Source of the DNA: Fonsecaea monophora
Lineage: Eukaryota; Ascomycota; Eurotiomycetes; Chaetothyriales; Herpotrichiellaceae
Direction of reading: 5' to 3'
Assembly: GCF_001642475.1 (NCBI RefSeq)
Contig: NW_019173952.1
Span: forward strand, 62,001 to 126,000
DNA length: 64,000 nucleotides
This document shows, piece by piece, positions 54,342-64,000 of the stretch (positions within the stretch are counted from its first letter, which is position 1; each line of letters opens with the position of its first letter). The notes below the pieces were generated by a model, which was given only the letters and a program-made list of their open reading frames with translations, did not search any database and had not been told where the DNA came from. The translations under genes and the position numbers were made by a program.

Positions 54342-55099
54342 ATGGGTCTACGCGTAAGACTACGGAGGACTTTTACGTCCAAGAAGAATAGCACGGGAAG
54401 TGAGACTGGGCCCAATGGGGAACCATATTACACAAGCCGGAAGGATATTCAATACTATAAGCCCAACGAGATCCCGAAGTCCAAATATCGGGGCAAGGTC
54501 GATCCCGAACACCAAGCCTCTCTGCAGGCTTTCTCGCTTGCCGACGCTTTCTCATCCGCCCGGAGACGAACCTCACTCGCCCTCTCTGGTACATTCTCTC
54601 CGGGGGGGACCAACTCACAGAGCGCCGCAGCCAGTAGAGCTCACAGTAGGGTAGCGAGTCGGAGACCATCGATACAGGAACTCCATGGGTCGGCCTTGAG
54701 AAATGCGAGTGGCGTGGATTCAGAAGGGAGTAGCAGTTCTTCGAACAGCACGAGCAGGCAGAAGAGTACCAGTGCCAGTATGGCATTTGATGCGGATACC
54801 GCGAGCAGTAAGTTTCTCATAGATCCTGTCGGTCGGTTGTCAAACTCCTTAACTTTACTGACCTTCTAATAGCATCCCTTTCAGATCAAGCCACGGCAGT
54901 GCCCTCGGCACCCACTGAACCAAACAACAAGCTCGCTCAGCACGACAGCGGTATTCACATGCCTGAATTGGCAGATCTATCCAAGCAGGCTACCAGGCAC
55001 GACACGCCATTCACCGCGGAGGAGCTCGAGCAAGCTATGACGAGAGCGACATTGAAACAGAGGGATTTCGGCGAAAGAGGCATCGGAGTCGCTTTATGA
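54342..55099 (+). CDS. Conserved fungal-type hypothetical protein
   Basis: I do not recognise a function. Exon 1 is 54342-54807 and exon 2 starts at 54873 (or 54885), ending at 55099, giving 230 aa. The N-terminus MGLRVRLRRTFTSKKNSTGS is strongly basic. It is followed by a region similar in style to fungal hypothetical proteins: NGEPYYTSRKDIQYYKPNEI, then PKSKYRGKVDPEHQASLQAF. The middle is Ser-rich and disordered. The C-terminus (ADLSKQATRHDTPFTAEELE) may be a short helix. Two nested acceptors 12 nt apart in the same frame could give a four-residue difference. There is no transmembrane segment, so it is probably cytosolic or nuclear. Confidence 0.68.
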
Positions 55100-56859
55100 T
55101 AACCAAAATCCATTGGCACACCTTGATATAAGATGGACCAAATGATGACTTACGATGACGCTCAACTTTACACGATCCAAATGGTTGCGAGACAAACAAG
55201 GAAATTGGAATGGGACAACATCAAAATGTACAATTACTGCTTGACCGCAGATCCTTCTGGTTTCTCCAAACCAACGTGAGGGAAATTACATGAGAATGGC
55301 GGCAATTTTCGGCTACGAGCAATCAACGTTGACGAATTTCTGAGCACCGTGCATCACTACTCGTATGGATTGGGATATAGAGCTGAGCATGTGTATGGCT
55401 TTTGTTGGTGTTTTGGCCCGGAACTTCTGCATGGCACAGCGGGATTTATTACTTCTACATTTCATTTATTCTTCCTCCTCAAAGGGTCTCCTATTTTCAG
55501 AGAAAACGACAACATCATCATCATCATCGACGGACAAGGACTGGATATAGACTTGATCACACGACGGTTTGGAGGCGTGACCCTCTGACGACAACAACCC
55601 CAATGCATCGTCGGATCGGGCGGAAGGACTGTGAATGCACATCGTCTCCGTTGCACTGCAGGGAATTGGCAGGTCGGAAGTCAGCTTGGGTAACAGTAGC
55701 AGTGGGCTCTCGCCCTGAATCACGAATCACATCCATTGGTGGCCCTCACATCATCCAAGAACATGGAAAGTTGGCCACTTTGTCGTACGAGTACTTTGTA
55801 CATTCAGCACTCTGTTTCTCTCGTGGATCGTTTACTTGAATCGTCGACGAGGCGCTGGATTCTGGGTGTCCCGAACAGTACATATGTAGGAGGCACGGGA
55901 GGGCATGCACGTGAGAGGACAGGAAACTCAGCCGCTGAATGGCTGCCTGGCTGCCTGGGTGGATGTGAGGATAAATACTCGCTGGATAAATGATGGATAA
56001 AATGCGCAGCCGGAGGTGCTTCAACTCAAGGTTCCTAAGGCGACACCTTACTCGTGACCGCCAAATCTCGTGACCTATCACAATACTACTTGGAAAACAA
56101 AAGTTCCTGTCAAATGCGGTACCTATAGAATTCTCTAGAGGATGCTGTTTGGACTGATGGGTTGTGATTGCAGGTGACCCATCTATTCACTTTTGCTTGT
56201 ACACTATCTTTCTCCCGATTTCCCGCCCTCCCTTATCCTTATCTAGATACCGGGACTGTCCCTCTCTGTCTTAGTCCGCCTACCAAGGCCTAGGGTGAGA
56301 GGTGGCATCACTTGTACTTGTATACCCAGAACGTGCTGGAGGTGCCATCGCATCCTGGCCGCGTGCGCAGCCTCGTGATGTATAAGGACACTCACGTTTG
56401 CATCTGTGGACCATGCGTGAGGAGAGATCCAAGGGTGGATAAAACTTATGATGAAGACGGAATTCCCTCTACCTCCTTACCCAGAGAGGTCTTCCCGATG
56501 GGTGGCGTCTGAAGTTGTTTCGTAAGTCCGTATCTCGTTGATACCTGATGGAGAAGCCCGTAAGAAAGGGACTTGTTGTGCTGCAATTGATGCTAAAGTT
56601 GTCTGGACCTGGATGTGACGGGTTCCTGATGGACGGCCGGGATGATGGCATGTTTCGTATCCGTGTCATCCCAATTGAATGTCGTTCGTTTCTGACCTTA
56701 AGTCACGCGTTGTGTTGTCAGACACCTGTCTCGTCCTAGGATCCAGGGCAGCATATCGAGTAACGTCGTCGTCGGTCTGGCCTGTATCGCCTTCGTGCAA
56801 GAGGGATCGACTTGAATCACCTCCTCATCCATTCTGCTGTTATCCTGTACCCATTTTCC
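55100..56859. other. Convergent intergenic region
   Basis: This 1.8-kb stretch lies between the 3' ends of the hypothetical gene (plus) and SDO1 (minus). No frame with family features was seen and no tRNA-like fold was recognised. Confidence 0.6.
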
Positions 56860-57981
56860 TCAATCGTCTGTATGGGTGACAGCCATATCCAGCACTTCCA
56901 GCCTGCCTCTTCCCTTCATTTCGGCGGCAATAAACTCTCCCAGGGCTTTAAACGCGCCCGGTTCCACGAATCCAACCACTTCCCACTCCTCGCCCAGCAC
57001 TTCCTGGCTCTCGACCTGCTCGACAAAGGACAAAATGCGATCCTTGATAGTGCCTTTGCCCTGGTCGGCTCCGGCGTCTTCGCCAGTGTCTGCGCTTGTA
57101 CTGGCGACTTTGGATTTCGCGGCTTGTTTTGCGATGTTGGTGGGGCAAGTAATCCGCAGTCTCATACGCGCACGCATGACGGGGATGGGCTGCCAGGCGA
57201 TCAAGGCACGGATCGCTTCAAGAGCCTGCTGTTTGACGGATTTGTTGGTCACGACACCCGTCCATGATGGCATGTCGCTCTTTCTGCCCTTGGGGGTGCC
57301 GCCAGACGCCGAGTCATTGTCTTCGTCCGTCATTGGCGTTGCTTGTCCACTCGTTTCGCTTGATCCCTTTGGCGCTGCAGCTCCCTTCTTGACACCTTCT
57401 CCCAGATTTAGCTTGCCGAGTTTGTGGCCCAAGGAGTCCTGAGAGGGAACATGACCGCCCTGTTTGGAGAGCACGTCTAGCCCTTTCTTGATCATGCCTG
57501 TGGTATAGACTCTCTTTGTCTGCGGATCCACCAGTCTCTGGGCGACTTCTTCCACAATCTCCCTCTCCATCCTGTCCAGCAGTTCCTTGCGCTCGTTCGC
57601 GTTGACTTGGATCTCGCCCTTTTTCAGAATTTCCTCAATGATGGCGTCCTTCCATGACTTTTCATCTTCCCCCTCATCCGTTGTAGATTTCCCCTTGCCC
57701 TTCTTACCGCCCTTTCCACCACCTTTCCCTCCCGATTCCTGTTTTTCAGGCATAGGCCATGCCTTGACGAGTTCGGCATTGGGGGCAGTTTCACCCTTTG
57801 AAGCGTTCAGGAATATGGTCGGCACTTGCAGGACATTGTCGAGGTCGGTCTCGGTACCCGAGCGGTATTCGAGTAGTTTGTTCTTGTAACACGCAAGTTC
57901 GAACCGTTTCTTGCCCTTCTTGTATCGGACCAGCGATACATTGGTCAGTTTGATCTGGTTGGCGGGCTGTTGGATCGGCAT
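56860..57981 (-). CDS. SDO1: Ribosome maturation protein SDO1 (SBDS)
   Basis: This protein works with the EFL1 GTPase to release Tif6 (eIF6) from pre-60S subunits, allowing 40S joining; human SBDS mutations cause Shwachman-Diamond syndrome. The single exon encodes 373 aa. The N-terminal domain is well conserved: MPIQQPANQIKLTNVSLVRY, then ELACYKNKLLEYRSG. GEIQVNANERKELLDRMERE lies in the helical part, and LEAIRALIAWQPIPVMRARM and EVLDMAV mark the last domain. Yeast Sdo1 has about 250 aa; the excess comes from a Gly/Lys-rich loop at about residues 79-108 (GGKGGGKGGKKGKGK), a Ser/Thr/Asp-rich linker at about 175-245, and a Lys/Ala stretch in the C-terminal domain. These lie between structured parts, which suggests disordered insertions rather than errors. 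It is divergent from the RNB gene across 273 bp. Confidence 0.93.
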   Translation of the reverse strand: MPIQQPANQIKLTNVSLVRYKKGKKRFELACYKNKLLEYRSGTETDLDNVLQVPTIFLNASKGETAPNAELVKAWPMPEKQESGGKGGGKGGKKGKGKSTTDEGEDEKSWKDAIIEEILKKGEIQVNANERKELLDRMEREIVEEVAQRLVDPQTKRVYTTGMIKKGLDVLSKQGGHVPSQDSLGHKLGKLNLGEGVKKGAAAPKGSSETSGQATPMTDEDNDSASGGTPKGRKSDMPSWTGVVTNKSVKQQALEAIRALIAWQPIPVMRARMRLRITCPTNIAKQAAKSKVASTSADTGEDAGADQGKGTIKDRILSFVEQVESQEVLGEEWEVVGFVEPGAFKALGEFIAAEMKGRGRLEVLDMAVTHTDD

Positions 57982-58254
57982 GTCAGCGGTAGCAAGTCGG
58001 TCTGAATTCCTCTACATCCAGTGTATGAGAAGAGAAGCGACATTAAATAGAAAAAGTGCCCGGCGTTGAGTCACAAGCGCACTCTCGCTGGTTGGTGGGC
58101 TGTAACACGCGGAGACGTGGAGTGCGTCCACAATTTTCTTTTTTTGGAGAAACACGAATGGTGACGACTTTCTCCATCTCCAGCGTCGTCTTCATTCAAT
58201 TCCTCTTTGATTCTTCGACCCAGCTCCTCGTGCCGACCTGTACATAGGGAGAAT
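57982..58254. promoter_or_regulatory. Bidirectional promoter SDO1 / RNB nuclease
   Basis: Only 273 bp separate the two divergent start codons. A shared promoter is inferred from the distance; no TATA box was confidently placed. Confidence 0.5.
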
Positions 58255-61200
58255 ATGCTGGCATCGAGAAACCACGCAGGCAATGTTACCAAGAAGCCCC
58301 TGCGATATATCTGCCTAGAATGTCGGACGCATGCTCTGCTTTCAACATTTCTCTGGCGCAACCAAGGAAATAGATCCACGGCCTCTGCACCGATCCGTGG
58401 GCAGTTCAGACAGCATGGAAAGCCATTCAGCACATTGAGCCCTCGCCTGGCGTCACTCGAGACCTCTCGGACCTCCTCCGACACCTTTCGAAATATCCCA
58501 TTAAGCCCCTCAACCACTGCGCGGGGCCCTTCATCATCGTCGACGAATACCGCCGTCTCTTCTGATTCAGTTATACGCAACCACCTAAGAGCATGGAGCG
58601 CGGAGAACAACAAGAAAAAGAGGAAAGAGGCGGATGCACACAGTGATTCCCTCAAGCCCAAACGACTCACTGTACTACCGAATTCTCTGTTCATCGAAGA
58701 GGCAAGCCTCAGTGACAACACACTGGGCGAGGATGCAGAGTCGGGTGCGGATGACCTCCCTGAGACATGGGAAGATGCTGTAGAGGGTGGCAATGTCCCT
58801 CATCTCGACCCGGGCGATTTGATATGGTGGCAGCCTGGCAAATACACGGCTGGCGCTGGTCGCTTTGCCCGCTCGCAACTGGCCATTTTCCTGGGCACAC
58901 TGGGTTGGCAGCGTCAATATTTATTATCTGACGGTCGCTGGGTGGTTGAAAAGTCGGTTCAGCAGCCCAGTCCGCGCTACAAACAATTCGCTTCCCAGCA
59001 AGAAATCGAGCAGGTGCGGAAGCATCTGCCAGTCAAGCCACTTGAGATGCAGGCCACAGGTTTTGACGTCAAGATGGGCTACAGCTTTGCTGGCGATCTT
59101 CCCTCTATCGACTCCGAGACTTTGATAAGCCGTCTTGCTCAGTTCGTCGACGACATGTCCACATGGAGGCGAGAGAACATGGCTCTTCTCGACTCGCTTT
59201 ACGAACGGATCGCCAACGAAGACAGGTATATATCCCTGTCGTACGAGCAAGTTGTGAATAAATTGCTCGGTGTCAAGTACTCCGAAGCACCTCCTGCGGC
59301 ACTCTTTACTATCTATAGGACGTTGCGAAGGAAGCATGCTGCTCAGATCACTGTCCTGAAGAAGATTCACTATCCCTCTGCAACTGTAGCTATCTTGCCC
59401 AAAAGCTTGGCAAGGCGCTTTGACCAAGTTTGTACATGGGCTCGAGAATACCAGGAGGCTGCTGCTGCCGCCGCTATGGGGAAAGATGTGGCCGGTGCTC
59501 TCGCACGCAATCCCCTGACTACCTTCGTTACAAAGGCGAGGCGGTTGATCTTAAAGAGCCGCACCCTACGGTCTCCCACCACAATTGGCAGTCTTGGACC
59601 CAGCTCCATCCAGCCTACAGACCTTGAGGACGGCAAGATTCCCGTGAAAGAGAATGATGAAACATTCACAGAACAGGATAAGATGTTCCTAGAATTTCTT
59701 TGGGACTGCTATGTTCGCTACCCTCCACCAGACAACAACCGAAATCTTGCCATCGCTTCTTTGATCCTCCGAGCTATCGGCGCATACCCCAAGCTTCGCC
59801 TCGACCAAAACATGGGTTGCCTTCTGCTGCAAGAGTTGGGTACCCTACCGCCATGGTTTCTTCGTTCCGACCACAATGTGACGCTCGAGATCCCAGGCGG
59901 CAGAGGTAGTCACGAGCTGACGCGCATCTATGACGAGGCTGACCGTTTCTGTCACGACTCAGGTCTGAGCAAGTCACTCGATCATGGTCTGCTCGTAGAC
60001 TCCATGGCATCTCTGAGACAAGATTTTGACCATCTGCCGGTTTATTGCATCGACGCTGGCGAAACAAACATCAGAGAAGACGGTTTCTCGATCGGCCTTA
60101 GCAGCGAGATCCCAGGTGCATACTGGATACATGGCCATGTGTCGCACCCTACGGCATTCATTGACCCAGATCACATCATAGCACAGCGTGCCCTGAAACT
60201 TACCGCGAGTGTCTTTCATAACACGTACGTTGCACGTATGGTCCCCGACAGCTTCACACGAGCACTTTCCCTGCGCTCTGGTTCGCCAGCCATCACCGTC
60301 AGCACTCTTATCACGGAAGATGGTGATGTCAAAGACATTCAGATTCGGCCGACCACGCTTAGAAATGTGATACACCTCACCAATGCTGCAGTGGAACAGG
60401 TTCTTGGGAAACCCGAATACGAAGCCGCCACTCTTTCATTAGGGCCCCAAGCTGGACTACCGCCTAAATCTTTGCAACAAGCAGCACCGGCAGATATCGA
60501 AAAAGCCCAGGCGTACCTCGACGATCTTCAAAGACTTGAGAAGTACCTCCTCGCGCGAGAGGAGAGTCGCCGAAGAAGTGTGGCCGTGGCGCCGGATTGG
60601 GAAGTGCAGGGGAGCCTCTCGACTCAAAGTTACGTTCACATAACGGGCAGCCGATTTGACGAAGACAGTTTATTCCGAAGCCAGCAATATCAGGGCGATC
60701 CTGCAATTAGAATCACTGTGTCGCGCTACATGCGATTGAATCGGGTCAAAGAAATGCCGCAGTACGTTACGTTGACAGCCTTATGTGGAGACCTGGTTGC
60801 AGAGTCGGCTGGCAAGTGGTTTCAGGACCGGAAGCTCCCTGCGTGTTTCTTCGGATCCTCGTACGCTGCAGACTTTCCCCCCTCGAAGCTCAATAAACTG
60901 GGGCGCGGTGAACATGCAGAGTATCCGTCCGGCAAGCTATCGTCCTCACCCATACCACATGTCCACAAAAGCCATCAAGTCCATTTGTGGTTCAGCAATC
61001 CTCTTCGACGCTATCCCGACTTGATGGCCCACTGGCAGGCCGATGCCTACCTCCGTGCCGAAGCGAGTGGCGCTATCCAGCCGGGCGATCCGGGCGACAA
61101 GGTGAACTTGCCCATCTCAAAGGAGCTGGTGGACAAGTTCATAGTCGAGCATTCGCCCAGAATGTACGAATGGGCACGTGAGATCTCGCGCAACGAGAGA

Positions 61201-61617
61201 AAGCACTGGATCACGCAAGCACTATTCCGCGCATTCCACTTCAGGGAGGCAGAACTCCCAGAGGTGTGGGATGTGAACGTGACCTCTGTCAATTCCACCC
61301 ACACTCGACCTGACGACAGCGGGCTCAGAGGCGTCCTCCTCCCTTTCAATGTCTACGCGGTCATTCTGGCCTCGAATGAGGGGTGGGAAAAGGGCGTCAA
61401 GTATCGTTCCTTTTTGCCGGTGAAACTGGAACTCGTCGACCTGGTCCAGAAAACCGTGGTCGTCCGCGCCGTCGGTCCACCAAGCGAGACTTATACTCAA
61501 TCCGGCAGCATCCACATCACGCCCAAAGTCCACTCCATGGTTTCTAATGGAGCTGAGTCTTCTGAGGCTGGCCCCTCTGAGGAGGTAGACCCTGCAAAGG
61601 ACGCCGAGACCGCCTGA
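58255..61617 (+). CDS. Mitochondrial RNB-domain exoribonuclease (DSS1/CYT-4-like)
   Basis: The RNB fold and the long N-terminus fit the mitochondrial degradosome nuclease family (yeast Dss1, Neurospora CYT-4), which degrades or matures mitochondrial RNA. The single exon gives 1120 aa from ATG 58255 (an in-frame ATG at 58207 would add 16). The presequence is basic and rich in Arg, Ser and Thr. The RNB entry reads VYCIDAGETNIREDGFSI at about 597-614, where the four metal-binding Asp of RNase II would be expected. Only the first (D600) and last (D609) are clearly kept; the others read I606 and E608. Later family marks are present: LWFSNPLRRYPDLMAHWQAD at about 908-930. So the identity is good, but full catalytic power is in doubt. 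Confidence 0.85.
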   Translation: MLASRNHAGNVTKKPLRYICLECRTHALLSTFLWRNQGNRSTASAPIRGQFRQHGKPFSTLSPRLASLETSRTSSDTFRNIPLSPSTTARGPSSSSTNTAVSSDSVIRNHLRAWSAENNKKKRKEADAHSDSLKPKRLTVLPNSLFIEEASLSDNTLGEDAESGADDLPETWEDAVEGGNVPHLDPGDLIWWQPGKYTAGAGRFARSQLAIFLGTLGWQRQYLLSDGRWVVEKSVQQPSPRYKQFASQQEIEQVRKHLPVKPLEMQATGFDVKMGYSFAGDLPSIDSETLISRLAQFVDDMSTWRRENMALLDSLYERIANEDRYISLSYEQVVNKLLGVKYSEAPPAALFTIYRTLRRKHAAQITVLKKIHYPSATVAILPKSLARRFDQVCTWAREYQEAAAAAAMGKDVAGALARNPLTTFVTKARRLILKSRTLRSPTTIGSLGPSSIQPTDLEDGKIPVKENDETFTEQDKMFLEFLWDCYVRYPPPDNNRNLAIASLILRAIGAYPKLRLDQNMGCLLLQELGTLPPWFLRSDHNVTLEIPGGRGSHELTRIYDEADRFCHDSGLSKSLDHGLLVDSMASLRQDFDHLPVYCIDAGETNIREDGFSIGLSSEIPGAYWIHGHVSHPTAFIDPDHIIAQRALKLTASVFHNTYVARMVPDSFTRALSLRSGSPAITVSTLITEDGDVKDIQIRPTTLRNVIHLTNAAVEQVLGKPEYEAATLSLGPQAGLPPKSLQQAAPADIEKAQAYLDDLQRLEKYLLAREESRRRSVAVAPDWEVQGSLSTQSYVHITGSRFDEDSLFRSQQYQGDPAIRITVSRYMRLNRVKEMPQYVTLTALCGDLVAESAGKWFQDRKLPACFFGSSYAADFPPSKLNKLGRGEHAEYPSGKLSSSPIPHVHKSHQVHLWFSNPLRRYPDLMAHWQADAYLRAEASGAIQPGDPGDKVNLPISKELVDKFIVEHSPRMYEWAREISRNERKHWITQALFRAFHFREAELPEVWDVNVTSVNSTHTRPDDSGLRGVLLPFNVYAVILASNEGWEKGVKYRSFLPVKLELVDLVQKTVVVRAVGPPSETYTQSGSIHITPKVHSMVSNGAESSEAGPSEEVDPAKDAETA

Positions 61618-62284
61618 GGGAACCATTTGCTCGCCAAAGACAGCTACCTAATTAGCTAGCCAGAGTCCAGGGAGTACGCTGAAGAACAGACCCGCTGGAA
61701 CGAAGTTGACCGAGTTTATCGTCTTCTCTCTCATCTCGAAGACGCAGAGCCCCTTGGCCCTTGGCCCTTGTGTGGCATGTAGCTTGTAGAATAGATGCAT
61801 TTTATTATATTACATAAACGTAATATCGATCGGCCTGGTCTGGTCTGGTCTAGTATGGCACAGGTGAACAGGGACAGGTAGACATGGATGACACTTTGCC
61901 AACCAATCGATTGCCGTGCATATGTATACATAGAACCTGGCTCGCGAAATGCCATGCTCTATGGTTTCTAGGTAATACTATACCACACATTCTTTTTTTC
62001 CTTTGATGCCAAGCAAGTGTACCCGGCACATGTATATATATATGTAATTTATCTGGAACAATGTTGTAAATTTTCTGCAGGTCCAGGCTGTTTGGCAATC
62101 CATTCATTCGTTTATGCACGATGCATGATGCATGGATACATGGATACATACATACGTCGTATATACAACACATATGTATATACAAGAGATCGATCTTCCT
62201 CATCCTTTTCTTCTTTCTTAATCCTCTACCATCTCTTTCCGTGTCGAATTGATACTTTCGATCGACGCACTACAGGGTCAGAAC
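61618..62284. other. Convergent intergenic region
   Basis: This lies between the 3' ends of the RNB gene (plus) and the amidase (minus). It contains short direct repeats (CCTTGG around 61750, CTGGT around 61838) and AT-rich TATATA runs near 62030 and 62160. No gene is supported. Confidence 0.6.
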
Positions 62285-64000
62285 CTACCAGATCTTCTTG
62301 GGATCGACAGGGATCTTCTTGCTGCTTCCCCGTTCCAGCTCGTCAATCTCTGGGAGGTTGTCGACGTCCAAATGCTCGTAGACTGTTCCACTGCCTCTCA
62401 GGGCATCCGTCACTACTTGCATGTACCCCAACACCTTCTCCTCCGTCAGTCGTCGTCCGACGATCTGTACCGCGATCGGAAGACCCGCCATCTTTGCACT
62501 GTCGTAGTACTTGTACGCACCCTTCTCGATTCCGTTCGAAGGCCTGAACCCCTTGGGCAGAGCGTCCTTTTCTTTGTCCACCTTTGCAACGGGTATGATA
62601 CCGGCCGAGTAGTCCAAGAGATTCCACAAAAACGTGTACCCGCAGCTGCTCACCGCCTCCTTCATGCAGCCGTGCGGCAGGGCTGGGGTCGCGTTTGCCG
62701 GACCCAGGATGAAATCAAACTGTTGCGCGGGTTGGTTGAGCCAGTCGAACCAAGTCGCCCTGTAGGCTTCGCGCTTGGCAACCCAGCGCCACTGCTCGAA
62801 GGCGCTTAATGGATGGAAGTAACGCAGGATGGACGCCCACACTGAATCGCGACGGACATAGCGCGTGAAGAGGTACCACAGATATTTAAGAGGTCGAGGC
62901 AGAGACATGTAGAAATTGATCTGTGCGGCGCCTGGGTCGTTAGACTCGCCCGTGCGGAAAAATGATCGGAAGGTCTTGCCGCCATCTGCGCAGAGCAGCA
63001 CGCTGGCGATCTGTAAGCCTTGGGCGGGGGTGGCATTGGGCGGATATGAAGAGACCGGGATTTCAACCACTTGGTGGCCAGCAGAGCGGAGCGCTGACGC
63101 TGTAATTTCCAACCCACGAGATATCGCTGGAGAGGGGGCGCAAACGCCGTCTGTGGTCATCAAGCCGATACGTAGCGGTTTCTTCTCTAGCGCTTCATCG
63201 TACAGTTCCTGTCGCCATGGGATGGGGTGCACGGTGTAGTCGACTTCCCAGGGCTTCATGCCGATAAACGCCCGCGTGAAGTAGATCAAATCGTCTAAAG
63301 TCCTGGCCATTGGAGAGAAGACACTAGGTATACCTTCCTGCCCAGGCATAGAAGTATTCATACCGACCTTCGGCCATCTGCCAGTTGAACAACGTATAGA
63401 GTTGATCCCCGACCACGCAGCGGGAGCACGCACCGACCCCGCGACGTCCGAGCCGATTCCGATTCTCGATCCATTCAGGGCCAGCAGCGCGCCTTCGCCG
63501 CCCGTACTCCCGCCCGGCGAGTATTTGGGATTGTGTGGGTTCTTGCAGACGCCCCAGAGATCATTCGTACTCTCGAAGCTCAACAGTGTTATGGGCAGCG
63601 CAGTTTTGGCGTGTGGAATGGCCCCAGCTCGCTTGAGGAGCTTCACCATAACGCCGTCTTCGCTGTATGGTTTGAAGACGTGGCGCGAATAGCCCACGCT
63701 AACGTCGAAGCCCGCTACAGCGATGGTATCCTTGAGGGACACAGGGATGCCCGCAAGCGGACCCTGAAGGTTCACATCCTTTGCCCACGATTCAGCCTCG
63801 GGCAACAGGATCTCTGTCACGCAGTTGGTCCGCTGCTGTGCCACGGCGGTGGTCTTCCCGTAGGTGCGGAGAATGTCAATCGGCGAAAGGGCGCCATTGT
63901 GAACGTCGCGGACGAGCTGCGCGATCGGGGCATTAAGGATAGAGCGCTGCTGGGAGGTGAGCGGGCCTTTGTAGGGGTCTGGGAGAGACTCGAAACGAGC
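62285..64000 (-). CDS. Amidase-signature family hydrolase, 5' end outside the window
   Basis: This enzyme should hydrolyse a carboxamide to acid and ammonia; fungal relatives include acetamidase- and fatty-acid-amide-hydrolase-type enzymes, but the substrate is not clear. The visible 571 codons run open to the window edge, so the N-terminus is missing. The Ser-cisSer-Lys triad is complete: Lys in GIPVSLKDTIAV, the cis-Ser in SPGGSTGGEGALLA, and the nucleophilic Ser in GIGSDVAGSVRAPA. The C-terminal part carries GLPIAVQIVGRRLTEEKVLG, typical of fungal amidases. The last residues, SSKKIPVDPKKIW, are unusually basic. No intron is required in the visible part. Confidence 0.9.
   Translation of the reverse strand, partial: ARFESLPDPYKGPLTSQQRSILNAPIAQLVRDVHNGALSPIDILRTYGKTTAVAQQRTNCVTEILLPEAESWAKDVNLQGPLAGIPVSLKDTIAVAGFDVSVGYSRHVFKPYSEDGVMVKLLKRAGAIPHAKTALPITLLSFESTNDLWGVCKNPHNPKYSPGGSTGGEGALLALNGSRIGIGSDVAGSVRAPAAWSGINSIRCSTGRWPKVGMNTSMPGQEGIPSVFSPMARTLDDLIYFTRAFIGMKPWEVDYTVHPIPWRQELYDEALEKKPLRIGLMTTDGVCAPSPAISRGLEITASALRSAGHQVVEIPVSSYPPNATPAQGLQIASVLLCADGGKTFRSFFRTGESNDPGAAQINFYMSLPRPLKYLWYLFTRYVRRDSVWASILRYFHPLSAFEQWRWVAKREAYRATWFDWLNQPAQQFDFILGPANATPALPHGCMKEAVSSCGYTFLWNLLDYSAGIIPVAKVDKEKDALPKGFRPSNGIEKGAYKYYDSAKMAGLPIAVQIVGRRLTEEKVLGYMQVVTDALRGSGTVYEHLDVDNLPEIDELERGSSKKIPVDPKKIW

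Noticed and set aside
53845..54342. 165-codon minus-strand frame before the hypothetical gene
   Set aside because: Arg- and Gly-rich composition without motifs, antisense to the probable promoter and leader of the plus-strand gene.
1..64000. tRNA, rRNA, CRISPR or telomeric repeat
   Set aside because: I looked for T-arm motifs, 5S-like sequence, regularly spaced repeats and TTAGGG arrays, and found none that held up. A covariance-model scan would be decisive and was not possible here.

Overview
This is chromosomal DNA of a filamentous ascomycete (Pezizomycotina). Most genes carry short introns of about 47-95 bp, usually with GT..AG ends and a CTRAC-like branch site. The gene content includes a Zn(II)2Cys6 factor, a Clr5-domain protein, a Dal5-type transporter, DUF3405 and fungal-type SLX4, Swd1 and Cgi121. 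The sequence alone does not fix the class or genus; Eurotiomycetes or Dothideomycetes are my best guesses. No prokaryotic, viral, rRNA, tRNA or CRISPR feature was recognised.

Layout. 0.9-7.3 kb: Zn2Cys6 regulator and SLX4, both on the minus strand. 7.5-13.2 kb: an 8-bp microsatellite, a small membrane protein (minus), a Clr5-domain protein and an HDAC/polyamine-deacetylase-like enzyme (both plus), degenerate 47-bp repeats, a second tiny membrane protein and an 18-bp minisatellite. 13.7-15.1 kb: a MITE-like element with 30-bp perfect terminal inverted repeats, lying 8 bp past the stop codon of a mitochondrial Bax-inhibitor-type protein. 15.5-23.9 kb: four consecutive minus-strand accessory genes, namely a Dal5-type MFS transporter, a secreted multicopper oxidase, an OYE-type ene-reductase and an SDR. 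24.8-29.97 kb: a DUF3405 type II membrane protein, a relic of an APH-type kinase, the KEOPS subunit Cgi121 and a four-TM MARVEL-like protein. 30-32.7 kb: a gene-free stretch. 32.7-48.2 kb: a core block with RPB1 (minus), SWD1, a CTNNBL1 homologue and RPB2 (plus). 49.7-55.1 kb: an Ala/Gly-rich coiled-coil protein (minus) and a fungal hypothetical protein (plus). 56.9-61.6 kb: SDO1 (minus) and a mitochondrial RNB-family nuclease (plus), divergently arranged. 62.3-64 kb: an amidase cut by the window edge.

How the genes may work together. The two largest Pol II subunits, a COMPASS subunit and a spliceosome-associated armadillo protein sit within 15.5 kb. The MFS/MCO/OYE/SDR run looks like a small uptake-and-redox module, possibly for an aromatic or unsaturated carbonyl compound; this is inference. 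Exon joins were worked out by hand from frame continuity, splice sites and family sequence patterns. The most interesting points are the MITE-like element, a Gln at the usual type-1 copper axial position of the multicopper oxidase, the altered acidic cluster in the RNB nuclease, the redox gene run, and the decayed kinase.
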